DNA of 64,000 nt from the IMG/VR virus record IMGVR_UViG_3300049460_000150, positions 1-64,000 of that record; one strand, written 5' to 3'. Position numbers and translations under genes: made by a program. Below the pieces are notes generated by a model. That model saw only the letters and a program-made list of their open reading frames with translations. It was not told the DNA's origin and ran no database searches. Of this stretch, positions 44,576 through 52,800 are shown piece after piece; position 1 is the first letter of the stretch; each line of letters begins with the position of its first letter. Source of the stretch: a virus.

Positions 44576-44826
44576 GCGCCATCCGCACCTTCCTGTGGCG
44601 GCACGCTCAAGACTCCAAATCCCTTGACCGCACCGTATGGATATGGGAGATGAAGGAAGACGGCCCACGCCCAATCGTAATGGACTATCTCTTTCGCTAC
44701 CAGGACCCGCTGCGTAAGGTAAAGGAAATCCTCGCCAGCCACGGTGTCTTGGCCCCACCTGTCAACAAGCCAAGCGGGGCCAGTGTTTTCGAACCCAATC
44801 CTAACGTAAGGATTTTCGAATTATGA
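44572..44826 (+). CDS. Unknown 84-aa protein
   Basis: IRTFLWRHAQDSKSLDRTVW then EDGPRPIVMDYLFRYQDPLR; alpha/beta with clustered Trp/Arg. Coupled on both sides by 4-nt overlaps. No family recognised. Confidence 0.55.
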   Translation: MSAIRTFLWRHAQDSKSLDRTVWIWEMKEDGPRPIVMDYLFRYQDPLRKVKEILASHGVLAPPVNKPSGASVFEPNPNVRIFEL

Positions 44827-45068
44827 CTACTAAATTTGAGATCATCGACCGCAGCCTGGGCCGCGTCTATTTTCTGATGGATGACGGCGTATGGATTCAA
44901 TGCTATTTGCATGAAAATACGCTGTGGGAAAAACGCTTCACTGTCGTGGAGCAACCGTGCCGTGCGGAGTGCGTGCTTTCGCACTTCGACACGTTGGAAG
45001 AAGCCCAGCCGGTGTACGACGCCGCCGTGGCCCGCACCAAGGCCCTTATTTTGGAGGCACTAAAATGA
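44823..45068 (+). CDS. Unknown 81-aa protein
   Basis: MTTKFEIIDRSLGRVYFLMD beta start, then helix (AQPVYDAAVARTKALILEAL). ATGA overlaps on both sides. No family recognised. Confidence 0.55.
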   Translation: MTTKFEIIDRSLGRVYFLMDDGVWIQCYLHENTLWEKRFTVVEQPCRAECVLSHFDTLEEAQPVYDAAVARTKALILEALK

Positions 45069-45526
45069 AGATCAAGAACCAAGTAAAGACCGTCAAAGAG
45101 ACGAACAGCGCCAAGAACATTTCGTGCTATCTCGTGGTCAATAAAAAGGGCGCGGAAGTTGCAACGATCCACTGCTACCACAGCGCCACCATCCACGGCT
45201 TTGTGGTGCGAGTCGATGTCTACCAGCCGATAAAGGATGGTTTCGCGCAATACCGTGGCCGTTCCATCGCCAACGCCTTGCACGGCGGCGAGATCGCCGG
45301 AGTCAAGCTGTATGACGGAAGCGAGACCGACGCCGATTCCGAAAAGATGCTCGCGGAATACCGTGCTGGCAACAAGACGATGCAAGCCTATATTGTGCAG
45401 CAAGCCGTGTCCCAAGGGATGTGCTTCACCAACACTGACGGCGACAATCTCTTCACGGGCCTGTATTACATGGAGGGCCTGGAGCGTCTGCATTCCTTTG
45501 GTTACATCGTCCATCGTGTGCTGTAA
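45065..45526 (+). CDS. Unknown 153-aa protein
   Basis: Starts MKIKNQVKTVKETNSAKNIS. Central GFVVRVDVYQPIKDGFAQYR and GEIAGVKLYDGSETDADSEK suggest an alpha/beta fold. Longer in-frame starts overlap the preceding gene. No family recognised. Confidence 0.6.
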   Translation: MKIKNQVKTVKETNSAKNISCYLVVNKKGAEVATIHCYHSATIHGFVVRVDVYQPIKDGFAQYRGRSIANALHGGEIAGVKLYDGSETDADSEKMLAEYRAGNKTMQAYIVQQAVSQGMCFTNTDGDNLFTGLYYMEGLERLHSFGYIVHRVL

Positions 45527-45556
45527 AATGTAGGTTCCAACAACAAGGGAGCTTGC

Positions 45557-45775
45557 ATGAGAATCGAAGACGCCTACGCGGCCAACGGCGAAGCCATTTG
45601 GCACTATTTCAAAGACCCAAAGGCCCGCCCTTGCCCGCGTGGGATCAAGGTACAACTTCTAACCCGTGGCTTCACCACGGTTACGGGGGAATACACGAAC
45701 GAGGTGGACTACCACGCTTGGGCACCTGTCATTAAGAGGGACAAGGCCCTGGAAGAACGTTTAGGAATTTCGTGA
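45557..45775 (+). CDS. Unknown 72-aa protein
   Basis: RIEDAYAANGEAIWHYFKDP and KVQLLTRGFTTVTGEYTNEV. RBS AAGGGAGC. Overlaps the next start by 1-4 nt. No family recognised. Confidence 0.55.
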   Translation: MRIEDAYAANGEAIWHYFKDPKARPCPRGIKVQLLTRGFTTVTGEYTNEVDYHAWAPVIKRDKALEERLGIS

Positions 45776-45969
45776 TGAGTCATGAACATAAAAAGGCGTG
45801 CGAACGCATCGCTACGTTGTGTTCGAAGTCTACCCAGCCGACCAAGCGCATCGAACAGATTTTCGATGTCGCTTTGGAAGCGCTGGGTATGACGGCGAAT
45901 CAACGCGAATTTGAAATACGCACCATGCGGCAAACTGCGCTGCAACGCAAGCGCAACCGAGCATCATAA
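45772..45969 (+). CDS. Unknown 65-aa helical protein
   Basis: GTG start overlapping the previous stop, with an ATG one codon later. Helical and basic at the end (KACERIATLCSKSTQPTKRI, RQTALQRKRNRAS). Followed by a terminator. No family recognised. Confidence 0.5.
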   Translation: MMSHEHKKACERIATLCSKSTQPTKRIEQIFDVALEALGMTANQREFEIRTMRQTALQRKRNRAS

Positions 45970-45973
45970 CCAC

Positions 45974-45992
45974 GCCCCGAAAGGGGCTTTTT
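45974..45992 (+). terminator. Terminator in the small-gene operon
   Basis: GCCCC / GGGGC stem with a GAAA loop and TTTTT. It sits just before the next conserved start block. Confidence 0.75.
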
Positions 45993-45995
45993 AAC

Positions 45996-46008
45996 GGAGT
46001 GACAAATG
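45996..46008 (+). promoter_or_regulatory. Start-associated sequence GGAGTGACAAATG, copy 5
   Basis: Identical to copy 4. Confidence 0.75.
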
Positions 46009-46515
46009 GGCGAAGAAAGCGACCGGATGATCCAGCGGATTCTGGATGAAGACCCTCGCTTTGGTGGTAAGTCAAAAGCCGAGAAGAAACAGGCTCGCGC
46101 CGAATGGCTACTTCGGAGGAAGGAAGCCGCGATGAAAGCCCAACTTCCCATTGTCTCGGTCCTGACCAAAGGAGAACCGATCACGACCGAGAAGCTTTCG
46201 GCGCAACACCTCTCATGGCAGGACCCGCCGCGCACGTTGGAGAACATGCCTGACGCTTTGAAGGCCGAACTGGCAGCGGAAAAACATGAGCATCGGCGGG
46301 CCATCAAAATCCTGCAATGGCTGCAAGACATCACGCAGACAGAAGCCATCAATCAATACAACGCCTACAACCGCAAGCGGCGCGGGGAGGAAGCGGAGGC
46401 GGAACGTCACCGCGAATGCCGCGAAAAGATAGAGCAACTTATGGCCGCTGAAACGCTGGAGGATTTGAAGCCTCTCCTTTCTGAAATCATCATCTTACTT
46501 TGGAGTCCAAAATGA
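46006..46515 (+). CDS. Unknown 169-aa helical protein
   Basis: Highly charged helices: KSKAEKKQARAEWLLRRKEA near residue 22, KHEHRRAIKILQWLQDITQT near 90 and EEAEAERHRECREKIEQLMA near 128, mostly coiled coil. Overlaps the next gene by 4 nt. No family recognised. Confidence 0.6.
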   Translation: MGEESDRMIQRILDEDPRFGGKSKAEKKQARAEWLLRRKEAAMKAQLPIVSVLTKGEPITTEKLSAQHLSWQDPPRTLENMPDALKAELAAEKHEHRRAIKILQWLQDITQTEAINQYNAYNRKRRGEEAEAERHRECREKIEQLMAAETLEDLKPLLSEIIILLWSPK

Positions 46516-47480
46516 CCCGCACTACTACCCGCACCACCACGACCGCATCCGTCCCAGCCATCGCTTTGGAAAAAAGTGCCATGCGCGGCCTGGACATCAC
46601 GCTTACCTTGAACCACGTCACGCAGCAGGACGAAAGCGATATGTTCTTCAAGGTCGAAGGCGACCACATCATCGTCGCCTATCTGGTCCAGGACGAGGAC
46701 TGCGAGGACCCCATGGGCAACCATGCCAACGGCGCGATTTTCACGTCGCATCGCCATGCCACTTCCGAGAACCATGTGGGCTTCCAAAACGCGCTGGGTT
46801 TGAACTCCGACTGGCAACCAGATTTTGAGCTGGTGGACGAGGGAAAAGTCTATGCATTGGTGCGCGCCGACATCGAAAGCTGGGCGACCAAAGACATTGG
46901 CAAGTTCTCGGACCTGCTGGACGCCGTGGTCGAAGATCACGAGGAAGGTAAGCCTGACACTGACCAACTGGCTTGGGTTTTCGACCGCCTGGATGACCTG
47001 GATGGTATCGAATCTTCCAGCTACGATTTCGACATGGACGCCTACCGTATGGCGGCATGGTCCGAGGGTCGCTTAAACGGGACCATTGGTAACAAGTACG
47101 CCGTGTCCCTCGACGTGTACGAACACGGAGGCATTTCCTACAGCTTGTCGGGCCAGGGCACGCAGTGCCAATTCGACACGGCACGCGGAGGCGCGATCTG
47201 GGTGCCTGATGAGTCTTGCGTGGAGAACTTCGAGGACAAGAATCTGACCTACGAAGAGAACATGAAGAAGGCGCGTGAATACGCTAAAACCATCGTGGAA
47301 GAGTACACCCGCTGGTGCAACGGTGAATGCTACGGCGCGGTCGTGGAGCGTCACACACTCGAAGGTGAGTTTGTGGAAGAACTCGATTCGTGCTGGGGCT
47401 ACATCGGCGCTGATTACGCCAAAGAGCAGTGCAAAGAACAGTTCGACAACCAAGGAGAAGAAGATGCAACTCAAGGCTAG
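46512..47480 (+). CDS. Acidic conserved phage protein, unknown function
   Basis: 322 aa from MTRTTTRTTTTA, with an ATGA overlap with the previous stop. Strongly acidic throughout (EDHEEGKPDTDQLAWVFDRL). The segment VYEHGGISYSLSGQGTQCQF followed by DTARGGAIWVPD occurs in a widespread group of phage proteins without known function. DNA-mimic behaviour could be proposed from its acidity but nothing else supports it. Its 3' end overlaps the next gene by 17 nt. Confidence 0.65.
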   Translation: MTRTTTRTTTTASVPAIALEKSAMRGLDITLTLNHVTQQDESDMFFKVEGDHIIVAYLVQDEDCEDPMGNHANGAIFTSHRHATSENHVGFQNALGLNSDWQPDFELVDEGKVYALVRADIESWATKDIGKFSDLLDAVVEDHEEGKPDTDQLAWVFDRLDDLDGIESSSYDFDMDAYRMAAWSEGRLNGTIGNKYAVSLDVYEHGGISYSLSGQGTQCQFDTARGGAIWVPDESCVENFEDKNLTYEENMKKAREYAKTIVEEYTRWCNGECYGAVVERHTLEGEFVEELDSCWGYIGADYAKEQCKEQFDNQGEEDATQG

Positions 47481-47838
47481 TATCACCCGCGAGCTGTCGG
47501 TGGATTTTATCGACGGCATTTTCGTTACCGCTTTCGAGGGCGGAATCAACTACTGGTGCGACCATGCAGTCTCGCAGTACGAGGGGGAGCATGTTGTCAG
47601 CACTAAGCTCCACTATAAAGAGGACGAAGACGAGCCAAAAACGACGGAGGTTTCCGTTGATACCGCTGCCGTCGTTGACGCCCTCACCAAGATCATCGAA
47701 GGCATCTACCAGTGCCGCGTTGATTTGCGCGAGGCAATTACTCGTGCAGTGTTCGACCTGGACGCCGGAAACATCGACGCAGATTGCGCCGATGTTGTTG
47801 TCCAGTATGCAGCGTTTAAAGAACTTGTCTACGGCTGA
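47464..47838 (+). CDS. Unknown 124-aa protein
   Basis: Starts MQLKASITRELSVDFIDGIF with GGAGAAGA upstream, inside the end of the previous gene. Alpha/beta with VFDLDAGNIDADCADVVVQY near the end, a pattern common in small phage proteins of unknown function. Confidence 0.6.
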   Translation: MQLKASITRELSVDFIDGIFVTAFEGGINYWCDHAVSQYEGEHVVSTKLHYKEDEDEPKTTEVSVDTAAVVDALTKIIEGIYQCRVDLREAITRAVFDLDAGNIDADCADVVVQYAAFKELVYG

Positions 47839-47849
47839 CAAATTCGGAG

Positions 47850-47855
47850 TATAAT
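47850..47855 (+). promoter_or_regulatory. -10 box TATAAT before the KTSC-domain gene
   Basis: Perfect -10 hexamer 33 nt before the ATG. The only -35 candidate (TTGTCT, 47825) is 19 nt away and weak. Confidence 0.4.
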
Positions 47856-47888
47856 CACAACCTTTCCATCCATCTACTGAGGAAAATC

Positions 47889-48110
47889 ATGAACACCAAT
47901 CTCACCAAAGTTGTATCCAGTCAAATCGCCGCTGTCGGCCACGCCAACAACATCCTGACCGTCCAGTTTAACAACGGTGCCACCTACGAATACGCGAACG
48001 TCGATGATGGCCTGTATGCCAAGCTGATGGAAGCGGAATCGATCGGTTCCTACTTCAGCCGTGAAATCAAGGCCAAGCAGACCGTATTCCCGTTCACCAA
48101 AGTCGCCTAA
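47889..48110 (+). CDS. KTSC-domain protein
   Basis: 73-aa protein with the KTSC-domain pattern: V-SSQIAAVGHANNILTVQF, then NGATYEYANVDDGLYAKLME and SIGSYFSREIK. KTSC domains occur alone in phages or fused to other proteins and may bind nucleic acid; the role is not established. It has its own possible -10 box and a terminator after it. Confidence 0.8.
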   Translation: MNTNLTKVVSSQIAAVGHANNILTVQFNNGATYEYANVDDGLYAKLMEAESIGSYFSREIKAKQTVFPFTKVA

Positions 48111-48122
48111 ATCTCAACCCAA

Positions 48123-48148
48123 TAAGGGGGCCACTTCCGGCCCCTTTT
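48123..48148 (+). terminator. Terminator after the KTSC gene
   Basis: GGGGCC / GGCCCC stem with a 6-nt loop followed by TTTT. Confidence 0.7.
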
Positions 48149-48164
48149 CCACAAGGAGTTTTTG

Positions 48165-48668
48165 ATGCAAATCTTGACCAATCCTTCGGCGCAAGTCGCC
48201 ATGATGAACACGGTGTTCGGCAACCCTGCTGGCGTCATCAGCGCGCCCGACTGGACCGCCATCGACCGCCAGATGAACATTATCGAGAGCGAATTCCATG
48301 AACTGAAACTGGCGGTGGCCGCTCGCCGAATCCACGGCGTTGGCGGCATCCGCGACGGCATCGCAGATTTGAACGTGACCAACCTGGGCATGGCCCACGT
48401 CCTGGGCGTCGATTCCGATGCTGACATGCTGGAAGTTTTCAAGTCCAATATGTCCAAGCTCATCACCAACGAAGACGAGCTGGCCGCGTCCATCGACAAG
48501 TACGGCCAATGGGGCGTCGAAGTCTACGCCGAAGGCGAGTACCCGCGCATGTGCATCAAATCGGTCAAGGACCAGACCGGCAGCAACGGCGAGTTCTACA
48601 AGAAGGGCAAGTTCCTGAAAGGCATCAACTTCAAGGAACCAAAACTGGAGGCGGATCATGTCGAATAA
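48165..48668 (+). CDS. MazG-like NTP pyrophosphohydrolase
   Basis: 167-aa all-alpha NTP-PPase. The metal-binding motifs are ESEFHELK (near residues 42-49) and RDGIADLNVT (near 65-74), and the rest of the fold follows (GMAHVLGVDSDADMLEVFKS). The start is the ATG 7 nt after AAGGAG. It would remove non-canonical or excess nucleoside triphosphates, or lower ppGpp, during phage replication. It begins a nucleotide-metabolism group with the dNMP kinase two genes on. Confidence 0.8.
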   Translation: MQILTNPSAQVAMMNTVFGNPAGVISAPDWTAIDRQMNIIESEFHELKLAVAARRIHGVGGIRDGIADLNVTNLGMAHVLGVDSDADMLEVFKSNMSKLITNEDELAASIDKYGQWGVEVYAEGEYPRMCIKSVKDQTGSNGEFYKKGKFLKGINFKEPKLEADHVE

Positions 48669-48888
48669 AGGCTTTGTTCCGACCAGGGTTGAGAAGGGTG
48701 CCTTCTTGGTGGCGCTTGGCACCGTCATGGCTCGGCAAGACCTCCTGGCCGATGCCGCGTTGGATGGCAACTCTGACGACGACCTCGTGGACATCATGAT
48801 GGAGAACGGCCTGGACGCCACTGTGGCCGGTCGCTTCCTGTCGATGGACCATGGTGCCTTGACGGAGGCGATTGATGGTTCGTTCTAG
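48658..48888 (+). CDS. Unknown 76-aa protein
   Basis: Helical (TVMARQDLLADAALDGNSDD) and overlapping both neighbours (11 and 14 nt). It lies between the MazG-like and kinase genes. No family recognised. Confidence 0.55.
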   Translation: MSNKGFVPTRVEKGAFLVALGTVMARQDLLADAALDGNSDDDLVDIMMENGLDATVAGRFLSMDHGALTEAIDGSF

Positions 48889-49474
48889 CAAAATTTACAT
48901 CGGCCTTGGGGGCCGCGCAGGGCATGGGAAAACCACCCTGGCCCGCGACCTCCAAAACTACTTCCGTTGCGCTGGCATGACTTGCGACATAACCTCGTTC
49001 GCCACCATCCCTAAAAAGATGCTGGCAACGATGGGCCTTAGCAACGACGAGTTGTACGGTGCGGATAAGGAAAAACCCAGCGCGCTTATCTCCGGCCACA
49101 CGCCGCGATTTGCGATGCAAAGTCTGGCGACGGAATGGGGCCGTCACATGCTCTACGATGAAATCTGGGTTGATGCGTGGCAGCGTGACGCACAAGCCCG
49201 CCGGGTGGATGTTGTGATTGTGGACGACATCCGCCACGGTCCAGAGATTGACAGGTTGCAGGAGATGGGCGCGAAAATTTACGAGGTCTACCGACCTTCG
49301 AAAATGCCTCAAAGCGCGTGGGGATGGTGCAAGCATTATTGGCATCAGCTTTCCGCGCATTCTTCCGAGCGTTTGAACTTCAGAAAGCACGGTATCCAGC
49401 GCATAATCGTCTGCGAGGGCGAGTCGGACAAGACCCTCTACGAAGCACTGGAAATTATTTTCGAAGTGCAATAA
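48875..49474 (+). CDS. Deoxynucleoside monophosphate kinase
   Basis: 199 aa, P-loop kinase of the T4 gp1 type. Walker A is GRAGHGKTT (near residues 12-20). RFAMQSLATEWGRHMLYDEI matches the conserved substrate-side segment, and VIVDDIRHGPEIDRLQEMGA followed by VYRP matches the region found in dNMP kinases of phages. It phosphorylates dNMPs to dNDPs for DNA synthesis. Start chosen at ATG rather than an adjacent TTG. Confidence 0.8.
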   Translation: MVRSSKIYIGLGGRAGHGKTTLARDLQNYFRCAGMTCDITSFATIPKKMLATMGLSNDELYGADKEKPSALISGHTPRFAMQSLATEWGRHMLYDEIWVDAWQRDAQARRVDVVIVDDIRHGPEIDRLQEMGAKIYEVYRPSKMPQSAWGWCKHYWHQLSAHSSERLNFRKHGIQRIIVCEGESDKTLYEALEIIFEVQ

Positions 49475-49486
49475 AATAGCGGTCCT

Positions 49487-49508
49487 GGGAGGGCTACCCC
49501 GCCCTCCC
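49487..49508 (+). terminator. Strong hairpin after the dNMP kinase gene
   Basis: GGGAGGGC / GCCCTCCC stem with a 6-nt loop. No T-run follows, so it may be an RNA-stability or regulatory hairpin, not a full terminator. Confidence 0.5.
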
Positions 49509-49537
49509 TCGTGACCAAGTGCTAAGGCATATCCTCT

Positions 49538-49924
49538 ATGGATAATACGCAACGCGATTTTCTAATTGCCGTTCAATTCATGGACGGCACGCCCGTCCCG
49601 AAATTAGCACAAGACCACAGCCTTTCTGTACCCGCGATTAACCGCATCCTAGCAGCACAAAATGTCGATAGGTCACAGCGTCGAAGAGTCATCATAGAAG
49701 ACAAGGTAGTTGATGACCACCACGACAAGATAGGAAAGCGGCTTTATCACTACCGCGCATTCGTCGCGTACGAAGAAAGGCTTGCGGCCTCCAAGACACT
49801 GGGCTGGTCAGCGAAAAAACTGGCGATGATTGAGCAGGGGCATACTGTCTTGTCTCTAATCGATTTGAGGACCATCGCCAGCTATATGAAACAGTCCCTT
49901 AGCCAATTACTCGAAGACCTATGA
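49538..49924 (+). CDS. Putative DNA-binding regulator with two helix-turn-helix motifs
   Basis: 128 aa. The first HTH is near residues 19-40 (PKLAQDHSLSVPAINRILAA), the second resembles an XRE-type HTH near residues 83-125 (LAASKTLGWSAKKLAMIEQG, DLRTIASYMKQSLSQLL). A basic linker lies between them. It is the only XRE-like protein in the window and a candidate for binding the GGATGATA palindromes, which is inference. No lysogeny genes are seen next to it. ATGA overlap with the next gene. Confidence 0.65.
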   Translation: MDNTQRDFLIAVQFMDGTPVPKLAQDHSLSVPAINRILAAQNVDRSQRRRVIIEDKVVDDHHDKIGKRLYHYRAFVAYEERLAASKTLGWSAKKLAMIEQGHTVLSLIDLRTIASYMKQSLSQLLEDL

Positions 49925-50088
49925 TTATTAACCGACTTCAACAGCACTGGACCATGTGCCGCTTGATTAATAGCGAGTTTGCTTCGCAAAGACAGAACGC
50001 CAAGTTATACTTCCAGGCACAAGCCGGTCTTGCCCGCACCGCCTTAGCGCGCAAAGCCGTGACCTACGCACAAAGAAGGATTGCATAA
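49921..50088 (+). CDS. Unknown 55-aa basic helical protein
   Basis: MIINRLQQHWTMCRLINSEF starts a short protein rich in Arg, Gln and Ala (LARTALARKAVTYAQRRIA). It is linked by ATGA and TAATG overlaps to the HTH gene and the next gene, so it is translated as part of this operon. Function unknown. Confidence 0.65.
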   Translation: MIINRLQQHWTMCRLINSEFASQRQNAKLYFQAQAGLARTALARKAVTYAQRRIA

Positions 50089-50780
50089 TGAGCGATGAAC
50101 TGATCCCAGTCACCCACTATGGTCTGCACACTACGCCGGACGGCGTGGCCTATTTGCACCAGGGGCGTAAGGCGAGCAACTTCATTTCCATGAGGCAGCT
50201 TTCGCCGTACGAGGTCACGACCAAGCGCAAGCGCCTGTGTCCGCACCTGATTAACCCCGCCTCCACGGTGCCAGACCGCGCCCACTGGGAGCTGTTCTTG
50301 CGCTTGTTTGACGACCCGCTGGTGCAGGCACTCATGCCCATCCCAAAGGACCGCAACAGTCTGGTCCCTTACATCAACGACCCGAACGGGGAATTGATGA
50401 TGGATTTGGTCATGCTTTCCCGCATGGGAAGCCCAGTGTTTCCTGTCGTGATGCCGATCAACAAATTGCCGAAGGCAACCATCCTGGAAGAACTGTCGTT
50501 GACCAACGTACTCCCGCTGGTCTTGACCGGCGTGGAAACTGCCGATCAAAGACTGGTCAATGAGCTGGCCGTGGAGTCCCGCACTCTGCCGCGCAAACTT
50601 GTGTTTGCCGGTAACGAGTTTGTGGTGATCCGCAACCCGCTGATCCGCATCGCCACGGAGCTGTGGCATTTCGACCGGGTGGAGCTGCAAAGCTTGAACA
50701 TGGAAACCATCGGTGCCGCCATCATCCGGCGCTACGCTCGCGGTGAGCGCATCGATACAGAATTTGTGCGTGACAAATGA
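50088..50780 (+). CDS. Unknown 230-aa protein
   Basis: Contains VTTKRKRLCPHLINPASTVP, DDPLVQALMPIPKDRNSLVP and LVMLSRMGSPVFPVVMPINK; alpha/beta. No family recognised. It lies between the HTH regulator and a winged-helix-like gene and may be part of a regulatory group. Confidence 0.6.
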   Translation: MSDELIPVTHYGLHTTPDGVAYLHQGRKASNFISMRQLSPYEVTTKRKRLCPHLINPASTVPDRAHWELFLRLFDDPLVQALMPIPKDRNSLVPYINDPNGELMMDLVMLSRMGSPVFPVVMPINKLPKATILEELSLTNVLPLVLTGVETADQRLVNELAVESRTLPRKLVFAGNEFVVIRNPLIRIATELWHFDRVELQSLNMETIGAAIIRRYARGERIDTEFVRDK

Positions 50781-50802
50781 TTCCCATAAATGAGAGGAAA
50801 TG

Positions 50803-51105
50803 ATGAAGACAATTGAGATGAAAATGTTGCAGGACGCGAAGGCCAGCAACGGTGGCGGCGTGCGTGATCGCAAGTACGGCCTGGACGTGGTGAATACTTT
50901 GCTGCGCAAAGGATACATCGCGGCCAAGAAAGGCCACGGCTTTAACCTGGACGGCTCGCGCCTGATGGTTATCACGGCGGCGGGCCGTGAGTTCCTGGAC
51001 CGCGAACGCAACGTACCTGAGCTGATCGAGGAAGAGGGCCAGCGGGTTGGCTTTGCCGCCTCGACCATCCACCTGGACGGCGGCGAAGCCCCACCCTGGG
51101 AGTAA
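50803..51105 (+). CDS. Winged-helix-like small protein
   Basis: 100 aa; the start is the ATG 5 nt after AGAGG. The pattern of helices with YGLDVVNTLLRKGYIAAKKG, then a two-strand wing (LDGSRLMVITAAGREFLDR) fits a MarR/PadR-type winged helix; typical of DNA-binding proteins. Acidic C-terminal end. The fold is inferred from sequence pattern only. Confidence 0.6.
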   Translation: MKTIEMKMLQDAKASNGGGVRDRKYGLDVVNTLLRKGYIAAKKGHGFNLDGSRLMVITAAGREFLDRERNVPELIEEEGQRVGFAASTIHLDGGEAPPWE

Positions 51106-51109
51106 AACC

Positions 51110-51379
51110 ATGACACTTCGATGGTTTGACGTTCACTCCCCAGTTTCACGGTATGGCGTAGGAAAAATCGAAGTGTCAGACGACACAATAACCAAGACCA
51201 GCCCAGCTTATCGCTGGGCTTTGTCTAGGCACTTCGAAACTACGCGCCGCGTCTGGGAACGTGACGGCTTCGAACTGGTGGAGCGTTTCGAGTGCAACTG
51301 CAAGGGCTTTAACAAGCCCGCTCGCAAGCATCCTCCCATCCCAAACGATTCAGAACTTTATCATAGGATATCTCCATGA
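51110..51379 (+). CDS. Unknown 89-aa protein
   Basis: MTLRWFDVHSPVSRYGVGKI; two nearby Cys (FECNCKGFN) and a Pro-rich basic end. Overlaps the helicase start by 4 nt. No family recognised. Confidence 0.55.
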   Translation: MTLRWFDVHSPVSRYGVGKIEVSDDTITKTSPAYRWALSRHFETTRRVWERDGFELVERFECNCKGFNKPARKHPPIPNDSELYHRISP

Positions 51380-52800
51380 CATGGACCGCCCGCGAGGACC
51401 AAGTGCAAGACCTCGCACACTTCATCAACAATCCGCGTGACTTGATGCTGCATGATCCAGGCGTCGGCAAGACCATTGTTGCGGCCTTGTATTCGTACTA
51501 CGCCTGGGCGCACAAGAAGTCCCGTATTAGCTGGGTTCAACCCATCTCGCTCGTTAACAAGAACCGCGAAGAGATTTTGAAGTTTACGAACTTTGACGAA
51601 AAAGATGTGGTCTGCGTGCAAGGCACTGTCGTCAAGCGCGAGAATATAATGAAGTCAGACGCCAAGGTCTTTTTGTTCGGTGGTGATGGCTACGCCGCCG
51701 AGTGGGAAAAGCTACACAGCTTTCACCCGGACCTCGGCGTCAATATCTGCGATGAGCCGCACCTGTATTTCAGCGGCCATAAGTCGAAGCGCACCCAGTC
51801 CTGGTATCGCTCCAGTCGTACCATGTGGTCTGTCATCCCCATGACTGGCACAATCGTGAAGGGTAAACTTGACTCGATCTACCCTTTCCTTCATGCGTCG
51901 TTCCCAGACTATTACGGGACCTATGAGAACTTCATGGCGATGCACGCCGAAACAGACGAGTATGGCAAGCTGATCTACTGGAAGAACCACGACCGGCTGC
52001 GCACGATCTTGGAGCGGCATAGCATCTGCCGTTCCTTCGAGTCGATCTACGGCGAAGACGCCACGCTCATTATCACCGAGACCGTGGAGATGGAGAAGGT
52101 GCAGCGCGAGAAGTACGAGGAACTGGAGGCTTTCGCGCTGGTGGAGCTGGAGGATTCCTTCATCGAAGCTGGCACTCCAGGCATCAAGGCTATTCGCGCC
52201 AGACAGATCATGTCCTGCCCCGAACACCTGGGCGTGGTTCCAATCGGCACCGTCACCGGCAAAGATGAACGCCTGCTGTTGCATATTCAGGAGGCCATCG
52301 CGTCGAACGAACGGCTCACGATTTTCGCCGCACTGGTGCCGGAGCAAGAGCGCATCGTTGCCATGCTCAAGAAGCTGGGCAAGACGGTGGGGCTTATTAA
52401 CGGGAACACGCCGTTGAAACATCGCCAGACCTTCGATGAAGAGTTCCGCGCTGGCCGTCTGCAATTCGTGGTGGGTTCTCCCGCGTGCATGTCGGTGGGC
52501 TTTAACTGGGGCTTTCTGCGCAAGGTCGTGTTCACATCGCTTGACTACATGGACGACAACTTTGTCCAGGCGTACAAGCGAGGCGTGCGCGGCGTGCGCG
52601 AACACCCGCTGCTGGTCTACGTCCTTGAGTATAAAAACTCGATTGACCAGCGCATTTTCAGGATCGTGGAAGGCAAGTCGAAAGACGCGCAAAAGATCAC
52701 TCCGCACAAGCGGATACTCAACTTCAAAGGCCACGCCATCCGTGACCTGGAAGAGAAGGCCCGAATGGGCAACTTAACTATGGAAGGATTTATATCGTGA
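51376..52800 (+). CDS. SF2 (SNF2-like) DNA helicase
   Basis: 474-aa superfamily 2 helicase. Motif I is DPGVGKT (near residues 27-33), motif II is DEPH in place of the usual DEAH (NICDEPHLYFSG, near 122-133), motif III MTGTIVKG, motif V/VI ACMSVGFNWGFLRKVVFTSL and DDNFVQAYKRGVRG. RecA1 and RecA2 domains are complete. It is likely to act in recombination or replication-fork processing. Begins in an ATGA overlap. Confidence 0.85.
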   Translation: MTWTAREDQVQDLAHFINNPRDLMLHDPGVGKTIVAALYSYYAWAHKKSRISWVQPISLVNKNREEILKFTNFDEKDVVCVQGTVVKRENIMKSDAKVFLFGGDGYAAEWEKLHSFHPDLGVNICDEPHLYFSGHKSKRTQSWYRSSRTMWSVIPMTGTIVKGKLDSIYPFLHASFPDYYGTYENFMAMHAETDEYGKLIYWKNHDRLRTILERHSICRSFESIYGEDATLIITETVEMEKVQREKYEELEAFALVELEDSFIEAGTPGIKAIRARQIMSCPEHLGVVPIGTVTGKDERLLLHIQEAIASNERLTIFAALVPEQERIVAMLKKLGKTVGLINGNTPLKHRQTFDEEFRAGRLQFVVGSPACMSVGFNWGFLRKVVFTSLDYMDDNFVQAYKRGVRGVREHPLLVYVLEYKNSIDQRIFRIVEGKSKDAQKITPHKRILNFKGHAIRDLEEKARMGNLTMEGFIS

